Of a DNA stretch of 64,000 nucleotides, positions 23,309 through 35,640 are shown piece by piece. The position numbers were made by a program, and so were the translations under genes. Each line of letters begins with the position of its first letter. The first letter of the stretch is position 1. The stretch spans positions 88,174,210-88,238,209 of the forward strand of contig NC_086020.1 of assembly GCF_036323735.1 (NCBI RefSeq). The letters run 5' to 3'. The notes under the pieces are model-generated. The model was not told the origin of the DNA. It saw nothing but the letters and a program-made list of their open reading frames with translations, and ran no database searches. The DNA comes from Rattus norvegicus. Its lineage: Eukaryota; Chordata; Mammalia; Rodentia; Muridae.

Positions 23309-23374
23309 ATGACCAATTTAGGTGATACATGTTCTTTGAAGATAAAATGAGCTAATTGAAAACAAATTAGTGTA

Positions 23375-23900
23375 TATAAAGGCCAGTTTATTGGAAGGCC
23401 ACTCTTGCCTGGGTTCATAGGTTGAGGAAGTTGCCATAGGGAGAGAGACAGAAGGTTCAGGGAGTGAGAGAATGAGCATAATCACATAGGGAGAGAGAAG
23501 AAAGGGAGACAAGAAAGATGGGGCAAGAGACCAAAATGTCTGGATTATAAAGGGAAGAGCTTCTGCGGAAGGGGAATCCCAGCCCCCGGGTGGAAAAGTT
23601 CAGAGTATATGGCAGAGTATGCCAGCCATACCCAGTAATAAATCAAGGTTGAGGGATACTGGGAGAATCTGGAGTCCAGGACAGCTTTGGTATATAAAAT
23701 ATGTACGTCAGCCATTTGTCTCAGGTCTGAATCCCAACAGCCCAGACATTTGTTGATAATAAATGAATATAACGCAATCATCTATGACTATTTCCTGCTG
23801 ACACTGGCAAATTGTTATTTGGAAAGGGGGTGCAAAAGTCTGGAATGTTGGCCAAGTCCTGGAACAGCAGGGTGTTTTACTTGCTGTCCAGTTTATGGGA
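23375..23900 (-). mobile_element. Possible antisense LTR-like repeat
   Basis: Read in reverse complement, the left part carries CCAATAAACTGG (a poly(A)-signal context near 23384-23395), and the body has the GC-richer composition of an LTR compared with its flanks. No pairing copy is seen in this window. This is a weak call from composition and one signal. Confidence 0.3.
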
Positions 23901-24000
23901 CCATCTGGGGCTAGAGATGTGTAGGCCTAGTTGAAGCAATGGTGGGTAGCCTTGATGAGGTTCTAGGAGACATCTGGACTTGGCAGGATGCTATACTGTA

Positions 24001-24089
24001 TGTATGTCTGTGTCTGTTTCTGTGTCTGTGTCTGTGTCTGTGTCTGTGTCTGTGTCTGCCTGTCTGTCTCTCTCTCTCTCGCTCTCTCT

Positions 24090-24131
<42 letters not shown>
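24001..24131. repeat. Compound (TGTCTG)n-(TC)n-(TG)n microsatellite
   Basis: Three adjoining simple-repeat blocks: TGTCTG hexamers to about 24069, TC repeats to about 24090, and TG repeats to 24131. Confidence 0.97.
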
Positions 24132-24134
<3 letters not shown>

Positions 24135-26617
24135 AAATTTTTTTCTCTTGGGACATGGTCTTGGTAGTTGGGGGTGGGAGATGCAGTCAAAAATCTCACC
24201 CTCAGGAATAGGCAGGTGAGGAAGAAAATGGGTTGTTGATTGTCAGTACTTATCTGGAGTCCATTTGACCTGTGAGAGGTGGATTGGAATAGATTCCCTA
24301 AAGCTTATAAGAATCTTGTTAAGTTTATGAAAAGAGATATATTTCAGACCGAGTATTTAGTGGAACAATGAATCGATATTTATCCCCTAAGCACAACCAA
24401 TTCAAATGATGCACTATCTCCGTGCTGAGGCATCTGACCTTGAAGTAATACCTAATATTTATGAAAGGTCGTCCATGTGCTAGTATAAAACATGTTGACT
24501 CATTAAACCTCAAGATGACTGCTAAGGTCATCTTTGTGGATAGGAGTGAGGGCATTAGGGTACTATGAGGTGGAATAAATTGTTCAAAGTGAAAATAGTT
24601 AGAAAATGCCAAAAGTAGAGACTAAACTCAATACTTCAAATTTTCTCGTTGGATATTCCTCAACCTCAAGTGAAAAGGGGAGCTCTTTCCTCCCTCTATA
24701 TGCTTCAGGCATTCTCTCCTGCATTCAAAGTGATAGTGAGGACACTGGCCATAGAAATTATTGCCACTTGACTCCACTGAGTTCTGGGCAAGACTTTGTG
24801 AGTTTGCCTTTAGGAACAAATAACATTCTACCATATAATAAACAAACAAACAAAAATCCCAAACCAGAAATAATCCCCGTATATTTGGTCTCTGTCATTT
24901 TGTTGGTTCAGGACAGTGACTGATGGCTGATATCTGCTCTGGCAGGGAATGTTCAGATGTCAGAAAAGAAAAGGATGGGAGCCTATCTCTAAGACAATCC
25001 ATCAAAATGTGAATCAACAAAGTTCCACTTTGTTGGTATCACTTATAGAGATGGATAATTTAGGGACAAGCACATCTCTGCCAACAGATGTATTGAAGAC
25101 ACAGAAATTTTAAGGTAATTCAGTCTGGGGATAAAAAAGCTAAATATGGGTAGGATAGAGAAGAAACTTAAAGCAACAAGAAAAGAGTGACAAGACTTAG
25201 AAATAGAGAAAGAAGAGCTCAACATTTAGGACAAACATTGACAAAAGCATTGACAAACACCAACATATAAAGTAGGAAAGGACACCAAGGACACACAAGA
25301 AGAGCAACGTTGAATATACACCCAGACCCATGTGAATGATGGGAAAACTGGTGTTTGGATTTCTGTTTGTGAAGAACCAAAGTAGCATGTGTTTACTCAG
25401 GTCTTTGATTTGTTCTCCCTTAGCTTCTGTATGTTCTTCTACATTTTTCCACATTTCCTATGCATCAACTCAGGTTGATAGGGAATTTGGCTGGGAGAGA
25501 AAAGGCCAAGTTCATTGATTATAACAGGTAAGGAAGAGTAATATATAAAATTGTCAGATGTTTACTTGATGTCTTTCCAATGCGCCTGGACTTTTTAGTC
25601 ATTTGTCAAGAAAAACAAGATTCTAGGTTTTAACCTTGATAAGGCATAGGAAAGAAAGAAATGGAGGGGGGAACAGACAATGGGAGGAAAGAGGAAGAGA
25701 GATATTAAATAATGAAAGTTTTTTATTAGATTAAGTGTAGCTCAAAATCATATTAAAAAGACTACCTTTGCTACTATTGCTAATTAAATTATTAGTATAA
25801 TCATTATACTGACAGTCATTTCAGGAAAAAAATAAAATTCTCAGATAAAATTGCAGAAAACTGAATAGCTTCTAGAAAATATGTGTGAGTTCCAGAAGTG
25901 TTGTCTGCCTTAGCAGAAGACTATAACAATGACCTAGTATAACGAGGTTCACTGATGGTCTCAATAAATAGTCATATATTGTCTATCACTTGATGGCTTC
26001 TTTTTTTCCCTCCAGATTCCTGGATTAATGTATGGTAAAATAATGAGGAATTAGAGTTTCCTATGACCTTGGGAACCCATCTTCACTGAGATTTTGTGGA
26101 TCCAAGAACCAAAAGTAGAAGAATAAATGAAAAGAAACAGGATCAGTGGGCAATGATCTATGGGCAACTGTCTAAATACCGTTGAAACTAGCTCACTTCT
26201 GTGTCTTTGCGGAATTTTGCGACAGTAGACAACTGTAATGAATTCAAGTACAGCCTAAGAAATAATTTTTGGTTTGTGTCTTGTTCATTGTCAGCTTGTT
26301 TTGCTTATTACAAAATCCTGTTCCAGAAAATTATATATTATGACTAATAATTCCTGAATTGTATTTAAACCATTGTGTAGTGGTCCCATGCTATGTCATG
26401 GTGCTGTATGCATTTTGACAGTTCCAGCGGTGGTTCTGCTTCCTTAGCTTTCTCCTTTTCAGAGTGTCTAGACTTTTCCATACACAAGGCTGGAAGGCTG
26501 AAACAGAGTATGCAATGGGAGGGATTCTACAGAATCCTGATCTAGCTGGGAGGGAGTGTAGGGGGTAAGAGGGTAAGGGTAAAAAGGCCTTATCTGAGAG
26601 TCTTCAGAGTGTTCTAT
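24132..26617. other. Sequence without recognised genes
   Basis: About 2.5 kb of AT-rich DNA with no convincing coding region. Diverged repeats may be present but none is clear enough to call. Confidence 0.5.
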
Positions 26618-27762
26618 GAGGAACACTCCTCCATTGTTGGTGTGATTGCAGACTGGTGCAACCATTCTGGAAATCAGTCTGGAGGTTCCTCAGAAAATTG
26701 GACATTGAACTACCTCAGGACCCAGCTATACCTCTCTTGGATATATACCCAAAAGATGCCCCAACATATAACAAAGACACGTGCTCCACTATGTTCATAG
26801 CAGCCTTATTTATAATAGCTAGAAGCTGGAAAGAACCCAGAGGACCTTCAACAGAGGAATGGATACAGAAAATGTGGTACATCTACACAATGGAATATTA
26901 CTCAGCTATCAAAAAAATGACTTTATAAAATTCATAGGCAAATGGATGGAACTGGAAAATATCATCCTGAGTGAGGTAACCCAATCACAGAAAAACACAT
27001 GGTATGCACTCATTGATAAGTGGCTATTAGCCCAAATTTTTGAATTACTCTAGATGCACAGAACACATGAAACTCAAGAAGGATGACCAAAATGGGAATG
27101 CTTCACTCCTTCTTTAAAAGGGGAACAAGAATACCCTTGGCAGGGAATAAGGACACAAAGTTTAGAACAGAGGCAGAAGGAACACCCATTCAGAGCCTGC
27201 CCCACATGTGGCCCATACATATACAGCCACCAAACTATGGATGAAGCAAAGAAGTGCAGGCCAACAGGAACCAGATGTAGATCTCTCCTGAGAGACACAG
27301 CCAGAATACAGCAAATACATAGGCGAATGCCAGCAGCAATCCACTGAACTGAGAACAGGACTCCCATTGAAGGAATCAGAGAAAGGACTGAAAGAGCTTG
27401 AAGGGCCTCGAGACCCCATATGAACAACAATGCCAACCAACCAGAGCTTCCAGGGACTAAGCCACTACCCAAAGAATATAAATGGACTGATCCTGGGCTC
27501 CAACCTCATAGGTAGGAATGAATATCCTAGTAAGATCACCAGTACAAGGGGAAGCCCTTGGCCCTACCAAGACTGAACCCCCAGTGAACGTGACGGTTGG
27601 GGAGAGGGTGGTAATGGGGAGAGGATGGGGAGGGGAAGCCCACATAGAAGGGGAGGGGGAGGGGTTAGGGGGATGTTGTCCTGGAAAACGGGAAGGGGAA
27701 TAACAATCCAAATGTAAATAAGAAATACTCAAGTTAATAAAGATAAAAAAAAAATTTTTTTT
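26618..27762 (+). mobile_element. 5'-truncated L1: ORF2 C-terminus and 3' UTR
   Basis: Sense-strand L1 starting abruptly in the ORF2 cysteine-rich region (GAGGAACACTCCTCCATTG) and running through the ORF2 C-terminus, the 3' UTR with its G-rich tract near 27590-27675, and an A-rich end near 27745-27762. Length is about 1.15 kb. The C-terminal coding part shows ALFIIARSWKEP and MWYIYTMEYYSAIK, then frameshifts. It is more diverged than the L1 inserted into its tail, so it came first. No TSD could be identified; the right flank is occupied by the next L1. Confidence 0.9.
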
Positions 27763-27775
27763 AAAAAAGGAGGGA
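27763..27775 (+). repeat. Left target-site duplication of the outer nested L1
   Basis: The 13-bp word AAAAAAGGAGGGA lies here and again at 34933-34945, on either side of the composite L1. The preceding bases are TTTT, giving a TT/AAAA nick site. Confidence 0.85.
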
Positions 27776-28001
27776 TCTGCTGCAAGTGACCTGCCTGGTG
27801 AACTCAAGACACAGGCCCACAGGAACAGCTGAAGACCTGTAGAGAGGAAAAACTACACGCCCGAAAGAAGAACACTCTGTCCCCATAACTGGCTGAAAGA
27901 AAACAGGAAAACAGGTCTACAGCACTCCTGGCACACAGGCTTATAGGACAGCCTAGCCACTGTCAGAAATAGCAGAACAAAGTAACACTAGAGATAATCT
28001 G

Positions 28002-29122
28002 ATGGTGAGAGGCAAGCGCAGGAACCCAAGCAACAGAAACCAAGACTACATGGCAACATTGGAGCCCAATTCTCCCACCAAAATAAACATGGAATATCCA
28101 AACACACCAGAAAAGCAAGATCTAGTTTCAAAATCATATTTGATCATGATGCTGGAGGACTTCAAGAAAGACGTGAAGAACTCCCTTAGAGAACAAGTAG
28201 AAGCCTACAGAGAGGAATCGCAAAAATGCCTGAAAGAATTCCAGGAAAACATAAATAAACAAGTAGAAACCCATAGAGAGGAGACACAAAAATCCATGAA
28301 AAATTCCAGGAAAACACAATCAAACAGTTGAAGGAATTAAAAATGGAAATAGAAGCAATCAAGAAGGAACACATGGAAACAAACCTGGATATAGAAAATC
28401 AAAAGAAGAGACAAGGAGCTGTAGATACAAGCTTCACCAACAGAATACAAGAGATGGAAGAGAGAATCTCGGGAGCAGAAGATTACATAGAAATCATTGA
28501 CTCAACTATCAAAGATAATGTAAAGAAGAAAAAGCTACTGGTCCAAAACATACAGGAAATCCAGGACTCAATGAGAAGATCAAACCTAAGGATAATAGGT
28601 ATAGAAGAGAGTGAAGACTCCCAGCTCAAAGGACCAGTAAATATCTTCAACAAAATCATAGAAGAAAACTTCCCTATCCTAAAAAAAGAGATACCCATAG
28701 GCATACAAGAAGCCTACAGAACTCCAAATAGATTGGACCAGAAAAGAAACACCTCCCGTCACATAATAGTCAAAACACCAAATGCACAAATTAAAGAAAG
28801 AATATTAAAAGCAGTAAGGGAAAAGGGTCAAGTAACATATAAAGGCAGACCTATCAGAATCACACCAGACTTTTCGCCAGAAACTATGAAGGCCAGAAGA
28901 TCCTGGACTGATGTCATACAGACCCTAAGAGAACACAAATGCCAGCCCAGGTTACTGTATCCTGCAAAACTCTCAATTATCATAGATGGAGAAACAAAGA
29001 TATTCCATGACAAAACCAAATTTACACAATATCTTTCTACAAATCCAGCCCTACAAAGGATAATAAAGGGTAAAGCCCAACATAAGGAGGCAAGCTATAC
29101 CCCAGAAGAAGCAAGAAACTAA
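28002..29122 (+). pseudogene. L1 ORF1, single frameshift
   Basis: Codes for the L1 RNA-binding chaperone except for one frame shift. The N-terminal reading (MVRGKRRNPSNRNQ) runs from 28002 to about 28300. A 1-bp deletion near 28297-28305, compared with 42360-42375, moves the frame, and the rest (from the KELKMEIEAIKKEH segment through the RRM and CTD to EEARN) is open to 29122. Both 66-bp length-polymorphism units are present. Apart from that shift it closely resembles the intact copy at 42075-43196. Confidence 0.93.
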
Positions 29123-31296
29123 TCGTCTTGGCATCAAAACAAAGAGAAGAAAAGCACACAAACATAACCTCACATCCAAATATGACTATAACAGGAAGCA
29201 ATAATCACTATTCCTTAATATCTCTCAATATCAATGGCCTCAACTCCCCAATAAAAAGACATAGATTAACAAACTGGATATGCAATGAGGACCCTGCATT
29301 CTGCTCCCTACAGGAAACACACCTCAGAGACAAAGACAGACACTACCTAATAGTGAAAGGCTGGAAAATAACTTTCCAAGCAAATGGTCAGAAGAAGCAG
29401 GCTGCAGTAGCCATTCTAATATCAAATAAAATAAATTTTCAATTAAAAGTCATCAAAAAAGATAAGGAAGGACACTTCATATTCATCAAAGGAAAAATCC
29501 ACCAAGATGAACTCTCAATCCTAAATATCTATGCCCCAAATACAAGGGCACCTACATACGTAAAAGAAACCTTACTAAAGCTCAAAACACACATTGCACC
29601 TCACACAATAATAGTGGGAGATTTCAACACCCCACTCTCATCAATGGACAGATCATGGAAACAGAAATTAAACAGAGACGTAGACAGACTAAGAGAAGTC
29701 ATGAGCCAAATTGACTTAACAGATATTTCTAGAACATTCTATCCTAAAGCAAAATGATATGCCTTCTTCTCAGCTCCTCATGGTACTTTCTCCAAAATTG
29801 ACCATATAGTTGGTCAAAAAACGGGCCTCAACAGGTACAGAAAGATAGAAATAATCCCATGCGTGCTATCAGACCACCACGGCCTAAAACTGGTCTTCAA
29901 TAACAATAAGGGAAGAATGCCCACATATACGTGGAAATTGAACAATGCTCTACTCAATGATAACCTAGTCAAGGATGAAATAAAGAAAGAAATTAAAAAC
30001 TTTTTAGAATTTAATGAAAATGAAGGTACAACATACCCAAACTTATGGGACACAATGAAAGTTGTGCTAAGAGGAAAACTCATAGCGCTGTGTGCCTGCA
30101 GAAAGAAACAGGAAAGAGCATATGTCAGCAACTTGACAGCACACCTAAAAGCTCTAGAGGAAAAAGAAGCAAATACACCCAGGAGGAGTAGAAGGCAGGA
30201 AATAATCAACCTCAGAGCTGAAATCAACCAAGTAGAAACAAAAAGGACCATAGAAAGAATCAACAGAACCAAAAGTTGGTTCTTTGAGAAAATCAACAAG
30301 ATAGATAAACCCTTAGCCAGACTAACGAGAGGACACAGAGAGTGTGTCCAAATTAACAAAATCAGAAATGAAAAGGGAGACATAACTACAGATTCAGAGG
30401 AAATTCAAAAAATCATCAGATCTTACTATAAAAGCCTATATTCAACAAAACTTGAAAATCTACAGGAAATGGACAATTTCCTAGACAAATACCAGGTACC
30501 AAAGTTAAATCAGGAACAGATAAACCAGTTAAACAACCCCATAAATCCTAAGAAAATAGAAGCCGTCATTAAAGGTCTCCCAACCAAAAAGAGCCCAGGT
30601 CCAGAAGGGTTTAGTGCAGAATTCTATCAAACCTTCATAGAAGACCTCATACCAATATTATCCAAACTATTCCACAAAATTAAAACAGATGGATCACTCC
30701 CGAATTCCTTCTATGAAGCCACAATTACTCTTATACCTAAACCACACAAAGACCCAACAAAGAAAGAGAACTTCAGACCAATTAACCTTATGAATATCGA
30801 CGCAAAAATACTCAACAAAATTCTGGCAAACCGAATCCAAGAGCACATCAAAACAATCATCCACCATGATCAAGTAGGCTTCATCCCAGGCATGCAGGGA
30901 TGGTTTAATATACGGAAAACCATCAACATGATCCATTATATAAACAAACTGAAAGAACAGAACCACATGATCATTTCATTAGATGCTGAGAAATCATTTG
31001 ACAAAATTCAACACCCCTTCATGATAGAAGTCCTGGAAAGAATAGGAATTCAAGGCCCATACCTAAACATAGTAAAAGCCATATACAGCAAACCAGTTGC
31101 TAACATTAAACTAAATGGAGAGAACGTTGAAGCAATCCCACTAAAATCAGGGACTAGACAAGGCTGCCCACTCTCTCCCTACTTATTCAATATAGTTCTT
31201 GAAGTTCTAGCCAGAGCAATCAGACAACAAAAGGAGGTCAAGGAGATACCGATCAGAAAAGAAGAAGTCAAAATATCACTATTTGCAGATGATATG

Positions 31297-31479
31297 ATAG
31301 TTTATTTATATGAATGAGTACACTTTTGCTCTCTTCAGACACACCAGAGGGCATCAGATTCCATTACAGATAGTTGTGATCCACCATGTGGCTGCCGGGA
31401 ATTGAACTCAGGACCTCTGGAAGAGCAGTCAGTGCATTTAACCATCGAGCCATCTTTCCAGCACCCAATAGTTTATTTA
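31297..31479 (-). mobile_element. B2 SINE inserted in L1 ORF2, with 12-bp TSD
   Basis: The plus strand reads the B2 reverse complement at 31309-31467: the tail side first (CAGACACACCAGAGGGCATC), then the B box complement (GGAATTGAACTC) and the head complement (GCCATCTTTCCAGC). ATAGTTTATTTA flanks it at 31297-31308 and 31468-31479. In B2 orientation the insertion edge reads CTT/AAAT. It is younger than the L1 that holds it. Confidence 0.95.
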
Positions 31480-32578
31480 AGTGATCCCAAAAGTTCCACC
31501 AGAGAACTACTAAAGCTGATAAACAACTTCAGCAAAGTGGCTGGGTATAAAATTAACTCAAATAAATCAGTTGCCTTCCTCTATACAAAAGAGAAACAAG
31601 CCGAGAAAGAAATTAGGGAAACGACACCCTTCATAATAGACCCAAATAATATAAAGTACCTTGGTGTGACTTTAACCAAGCAAGTAAAAGATCTGTACAA
31701 TAAGAACTTCAAGACACTGAGGAAAGAAATTGAAGAAGACCTCAGAAGATGGAAAGATCTCCCATGCTCATGGATTGGCAGGATTAATATAGTAAAAATG
31801 GCCATTTTACCAAAAGCGATCTACAGATTCAATGCAATCCCCATCAAAATACCAATTCAATTCTTCAAAGAGTTAGACAGAACAATTTGAAAATTCATCT
31901 GGAATAACAAAAAACCCAGGATAGCTAAAACTATCCTCAACAATAAAAGGACTTCAGGGGGAATCACTATCCCTGAACTCAAGCAGTATTACAGAGCAAT
32001 AGTGATAAAAACTGCAGGGTATTGGTACAGAGACAGACACATAGGCCAATGGAATAGAATTGAAGACCCAAAAATGAACCCCCACACCTATGGGCACCTG
32101 ATTTTTAACAAAGGTGCCAAAACCATTCAATGGAAAAAAGATAGCATTTTCAGCAAATGGTGCTGGTTCAACTGGAGGTCAACATGTAGAAGAATGCAGA
32201 TTGATCCATGCTTATCACCCTGTACAAAGCTTAAGTCCAAGTGGATCAAGGACCTCCACATCAAACCTGATACACTCAAACTAATAGAAGAAAAACTAGG
32301 AAAGCACCTGGAACACATGGGCACTGGAAAAAATTTCCTGAACAAAACACCAATGGCTTATGCTCTAAGATCAAGGATCTACAAATGGGATCTCATAAAA
32401 CTGCAAAGCTTCTGTAAGGCAAAGGACACTGTGGTTATGACAAAAAGGCAACCAACAGATTGGGAAAAGATCTTTACCAATCCTACAACAGATAGAGGCC
32501 TTATATCCAAAATATACAAAGAACTCAAGAAGTTAGACCGCAGGGAGACAAATAACCCTATTAAAAAATGGGGTTCAG

Positions 32579-33616
32579 CTGCCTGAGGATCCAGCTATAC
32601 CTCTCTTGGGCATATACCCAAAAGATGCCTCAACATATAAAAGAGACACGTGCTCCACTATGTTCATCGCAGCCTTATTTATTATAGCCAGAAACTGGAA
32701 AGAACCCAGATGCCCTTCAACAGAGGAATGGATACAGAAAATGTGGTACATCTACACAATGGAATATTACTCAGCTATCAAAAACAACGAGTTTATGAAA
32801 TTTTAGGCAAATGGTTGGAACCGGAAAATATCATCCTGAGTGAGCTAACCCAATCACAGAAAGACATACATGGTATGCACTCGTTGATAAGTGGCTATTA
32901 GCCCAAATGCTTGAATTACCCTAGATCCCTAGAACAAATGAAACTCAAGATGGATGATCAAAATGTGAATGCTTCACTCCTTCTTTAAATGAGGAAAAAG
33001 AATACCCTTGGCAGGGAAGGGAGAAGCAAAGATTAAAACAGAGACTGAAGGAACACCCATTCAGAGCCTGCCCCACATGTGGCCCATACATATACAGCCA
33101 CCCAATTAGACAAGATGGATGAAGCAAAGAAGTGCAGACCGACAGGAGCTGGATGTAGATCGCTCCTGAGAGACACAGCCAGAATACAGCAAATACAGAG
33201 GCGAATGCCAGCAGCAAACCACTGAACTGAGAATAGGTCCCCCGTTGAAGGAATCACAGAAAGAACTGGAAGAGCTTGAAGGGGCTCGAGACCCCATATG
33301 TACAACAATGTCAAGCAACTAGAGCTTCCAGGGACTAAGCCACTACCTAAAGACTATACATGGACTGACCCTGGACTCTGACCCCAAAGGTAGCAATGAA
33401 TATCCTAGTAAGAGCACCAGTGGAAGGGGAAGCCCTGGGTCCTGCTAAGACTGAACCCCCAGTGAACTAGACTATGGGGGGGAGGGTGGCAATGGGGGTA
33501 GGGTTGGGAGGGGAACACCCATAAGGAAGGGGAGGGGGGAGGGGGATGTTTGCCTGGAAACCGGGAAAGGGAATAACACTCGAAATGTATATAAGAAATA
33601 CTCAAGTTAATAAAAA
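32579..33616 (+). mobile_element. Inner 5'-truncated L1 nested in the outer L1
   Basis: About 1.04 kb of ORF2 C-terminus plus 3' UTR and poly(A), starting with CTGCCTGAGGATCCAGC. It interrupts the outer ORF2 at GGGGTTCAG. The host sequence AAAAAATGGGGTTCAG is present on both sides (32563-32578 and 33617-33632), and the nick context is ATT/AAAA. The same 3' UTR recurs in the outer L1 at 34235-34895, so the cluster shows two near-identical 3' ends in tandem. Confidence 0.95.
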
Positions 33617-34895
33617 AAAAAATGGGGTTCAGAGCTAAACAAAGAATTCACAGCTGAGGAATGCCGAATGGCTGAGAAACACCTAAAGAAATGTTCAACA
33701 TCTTTAGTCATAAGGGAAATGCAAATCAAAACAACCCTGAGATTTCACCTCACACCAGTGAGAATGGCTAAGATCAAAAACTCAGGTGACAGCAGATGCT
33801 GGCGAGGATGCGGAGAAAGAGGAACACTCCTCCATTGTTGGTGGGATTGCAAACTGGTACAACCATTCTGGAAATCAGTCTGGAGGTTCCTCAGAAAATT
33901 GGACATTGAACTGCCTGAGGATCCAGCTATACCTCTCTTGGGCATATACCCAAAAGATGCCCCAACATATAAAAAAGACACGTGCTCCACTATGTTCATT
34001 GCAGCCTTATTTATAATAGCGAGAAGCTGGAAAGAACCCAGATGCCCTTCAACAGAGGAATGGATACAGAAAATGTGGTACATCTACACAATGGAATATT
34101 ATTCAGCTATCAAAAACAACGGCTTTATGAAATTCGTAGGCAAATGGTTGGAACTGGAAAATATCATCCTGAGTGAGCTAACCCAATCACAGAAAGACAT
34201 ACATGGTATGCACTCACTGATAAGTGGCTTTTAGCCCAAATGCTTGAATTACACTAGATGCCTAGAACAAATGAAACTCAAGATGTATGATCAAAATGTG
34301 AATTCTTCACTCCTTCTTTAAAAGGGGAACAAAAATACCCTTGGCAGGGAAGAGAGAGGCAAAGATTAAAACAGAGACTGAAGGAACACCCATTCAGAGC
34401 CTGCCCCACATTTGGCCCATACATATACAGCCACCCAATTAGACAAGATGGATGAAGCAAAGAAGTGCAGACTGACAGGAGCCAGATGTAGATCGCTCCT
34501 GAGAGACACAGCCAGAATACAGCAAATACAGAGGCGAATGCCAGCAGCAAACCACTGAACTGAGAATAGGTCCCCCGTTGAAGGAATCACAGAAAGAACT
34601 GGAAGAGCTTGAAGGGGCTCGAGACGCCATATGTACATCAATGCCAAGCAACCAGAGCTTCCAGGGACTAAGCCACTACCTAAAGACTATACATGGACTG
34701 ACCCTGGACTCTGACCTCATAGGTAGCAATGAATATCCTAGTAAGAGCACCAGTGGAAGGGGAAGCCCTGGGTCCTGCTAAGACTGAACCCCCAGTGAAC
34801 TAGACTGTTGTGGGGAGGGCAGCAATGGGGGGAGGGTTGGGAGGGGAACACCCATAAGGAAGGGGAGGGGGGAGGGGGATGTTTGCCCGGAAACC

Positions 34896-34932
34896 AAAGA
34901 ATTATTATTAAGTATTAAATAAATTTAAAATA
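34896..34932 (+). other. Atypical 3' terminus of the outer L1
   Basis: After GGAAACC at 34895 the other copies continue with a G/A-rich stretch and AAATGTATATAAGAAATAC. Here the sequence is instead AT-rich, contains TTAAATAAATTT and ends in an A-rich tail before the TSD. It may be a short transduced or template-switched 3' end. Confidence 0.6.
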
Positions 34933-34945
34933 AAAAAAGGAGGGA
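34933..34945 (+). repeat. Right target-site duplication of the outer nested L1
   Basis: AAAAAAGGAGGGA, a perfect match to 27763-27775. The leading A-run could partly belong to the poly(A) tail. Confidence 0.85.
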
Positions 34946-35214
34946 AATTACACCCTCTGCCCAAAAGCAAGAAACATGTCTCTCAACAAACTAAATGAAG
35001 AGAAAAAAAATGAAATAGCTCTATGAAACAGTTTTAATTTGTTTAAATCCTTTTATTCTTGTGCATATCCATCTATTCGGACTGGGCTTGTATGAATACA
35101 CTGATTTGAGGTAAACCAGGCATAAATATGGACTTTATAGAGTGAGAAGTAGTTTTCAGGGTAAATGAAAACTATTGAGTAGACTTTAAATTTCTATGAA
35201 TCCCTCCTTTAGAT
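34946..35214. other. No recognised feature
   Basis: AT-rich sequence between the nested L1 cluster and the LTR-like repeat. Confidence 0.45.
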
Positions 35215-35640
35215 GGAGAAGCATTCCAGGAATCCCAGTTACTTGTTGGGCGGGTTCTTATCAGGAAAAGAGGAAGTTGAACTTGTAGGTCTGTCAAGGA
35301 CTGCTCAACCTTCCTCCAGATAGAGTGTGGGGGTTTGGGCTGCCCAGACAAGGTCAGAGAAGAAGTCCCACAGGCAAAGCGACTTACCTATTTTTCACGG
35401 AACTCAGAGAGGTATCTGGACAATAGTAGACTGAGACCTTATTTAACAGGGTCTAACATCATGGTTGCTCTTGTGACAAGTAGAATACATCATAAGAGTT
35501 GGATGAGATTTCTGTACTTAGAGGACATCAGGACCCGGACTTTCTTTAAGTTATCTTGTTCCCTCTTTTGAAATGATCACTCAGATGGAAGCCAGATCCC
35601 ATGTTGTAAGGTCTGTGGACCTTTCATTGTGTAGGGTACA
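35215..35640. mobile_element. LTR-like interspersed repeat related to the one near 5.2-5.7 kb
   Basis: Shares GGAAGTTGAAC and CCCAGACAAGGTCAGAGAAG, in the same order and orientation, with 5385-5560. The flanks of both lack L1 or SINE signatures. Probably a diverged rodent ERV LTR; boundaries and family are unresolved. An open frame of 107 codons at 35573-35896 has no recognised protein features. Confidence 0.45.

Larger units (their letters stand above)
29128..34234 (+). pseudogene. L1 ORF2, broken by two nonsense codons and two insertions
   Basis: Starts five bases after ORF1. The endonuclease domain is well kept (SLNINGLNSPIKRHRL, SLQETHL, GDFNTPLSSMDRSWKQ, SDHHGLKL). A GAA to TGA change at 29755-29757 stops it, but the same frame stays open afterwards to 31317, through the RT domain with the FADD box at 31283-31294. 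A B2 is inserted 14 bp after that box. The frame resumes at 31480, stops again at 31888-31890 (TGC to TGA), and is split by an L1 at 32579. The C-terminus, with a cysteine-rich C-x3-C-x7-H-x4-C motif near 33805-33860, ends at 34234. No active protein is possible. Confidence 0.95.
27776..34932 (+). mobile_element. Outer L1 of nested cluster, disrupted by a B2 and another L1
   Basis: A sense-strand L1 inserted into the A-rich tail of the preceding L1 fragment. It keeps only the last part of the 5' UTR (27776-28001), then ORF1 (28002-29122), ORF2 (29128 to 34234, interrupted) and a 3' UTR to 34932. Later insertions split it: a B2 at 31309-31467 and a 5'-truncated L1 at 32579-33616. Without these the element would be about 5.9 kb. 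Its last 36 bp before the right TSD do not match the 3' terminus of the other copies. Confidence 0.93.

Noticed and set aside
26600..26640. TSD for the first L1 fragment of the nested cluster
   Set aside because: No word immediately left of 26618 recurs after the tail, on either side of the later L1 insertion.
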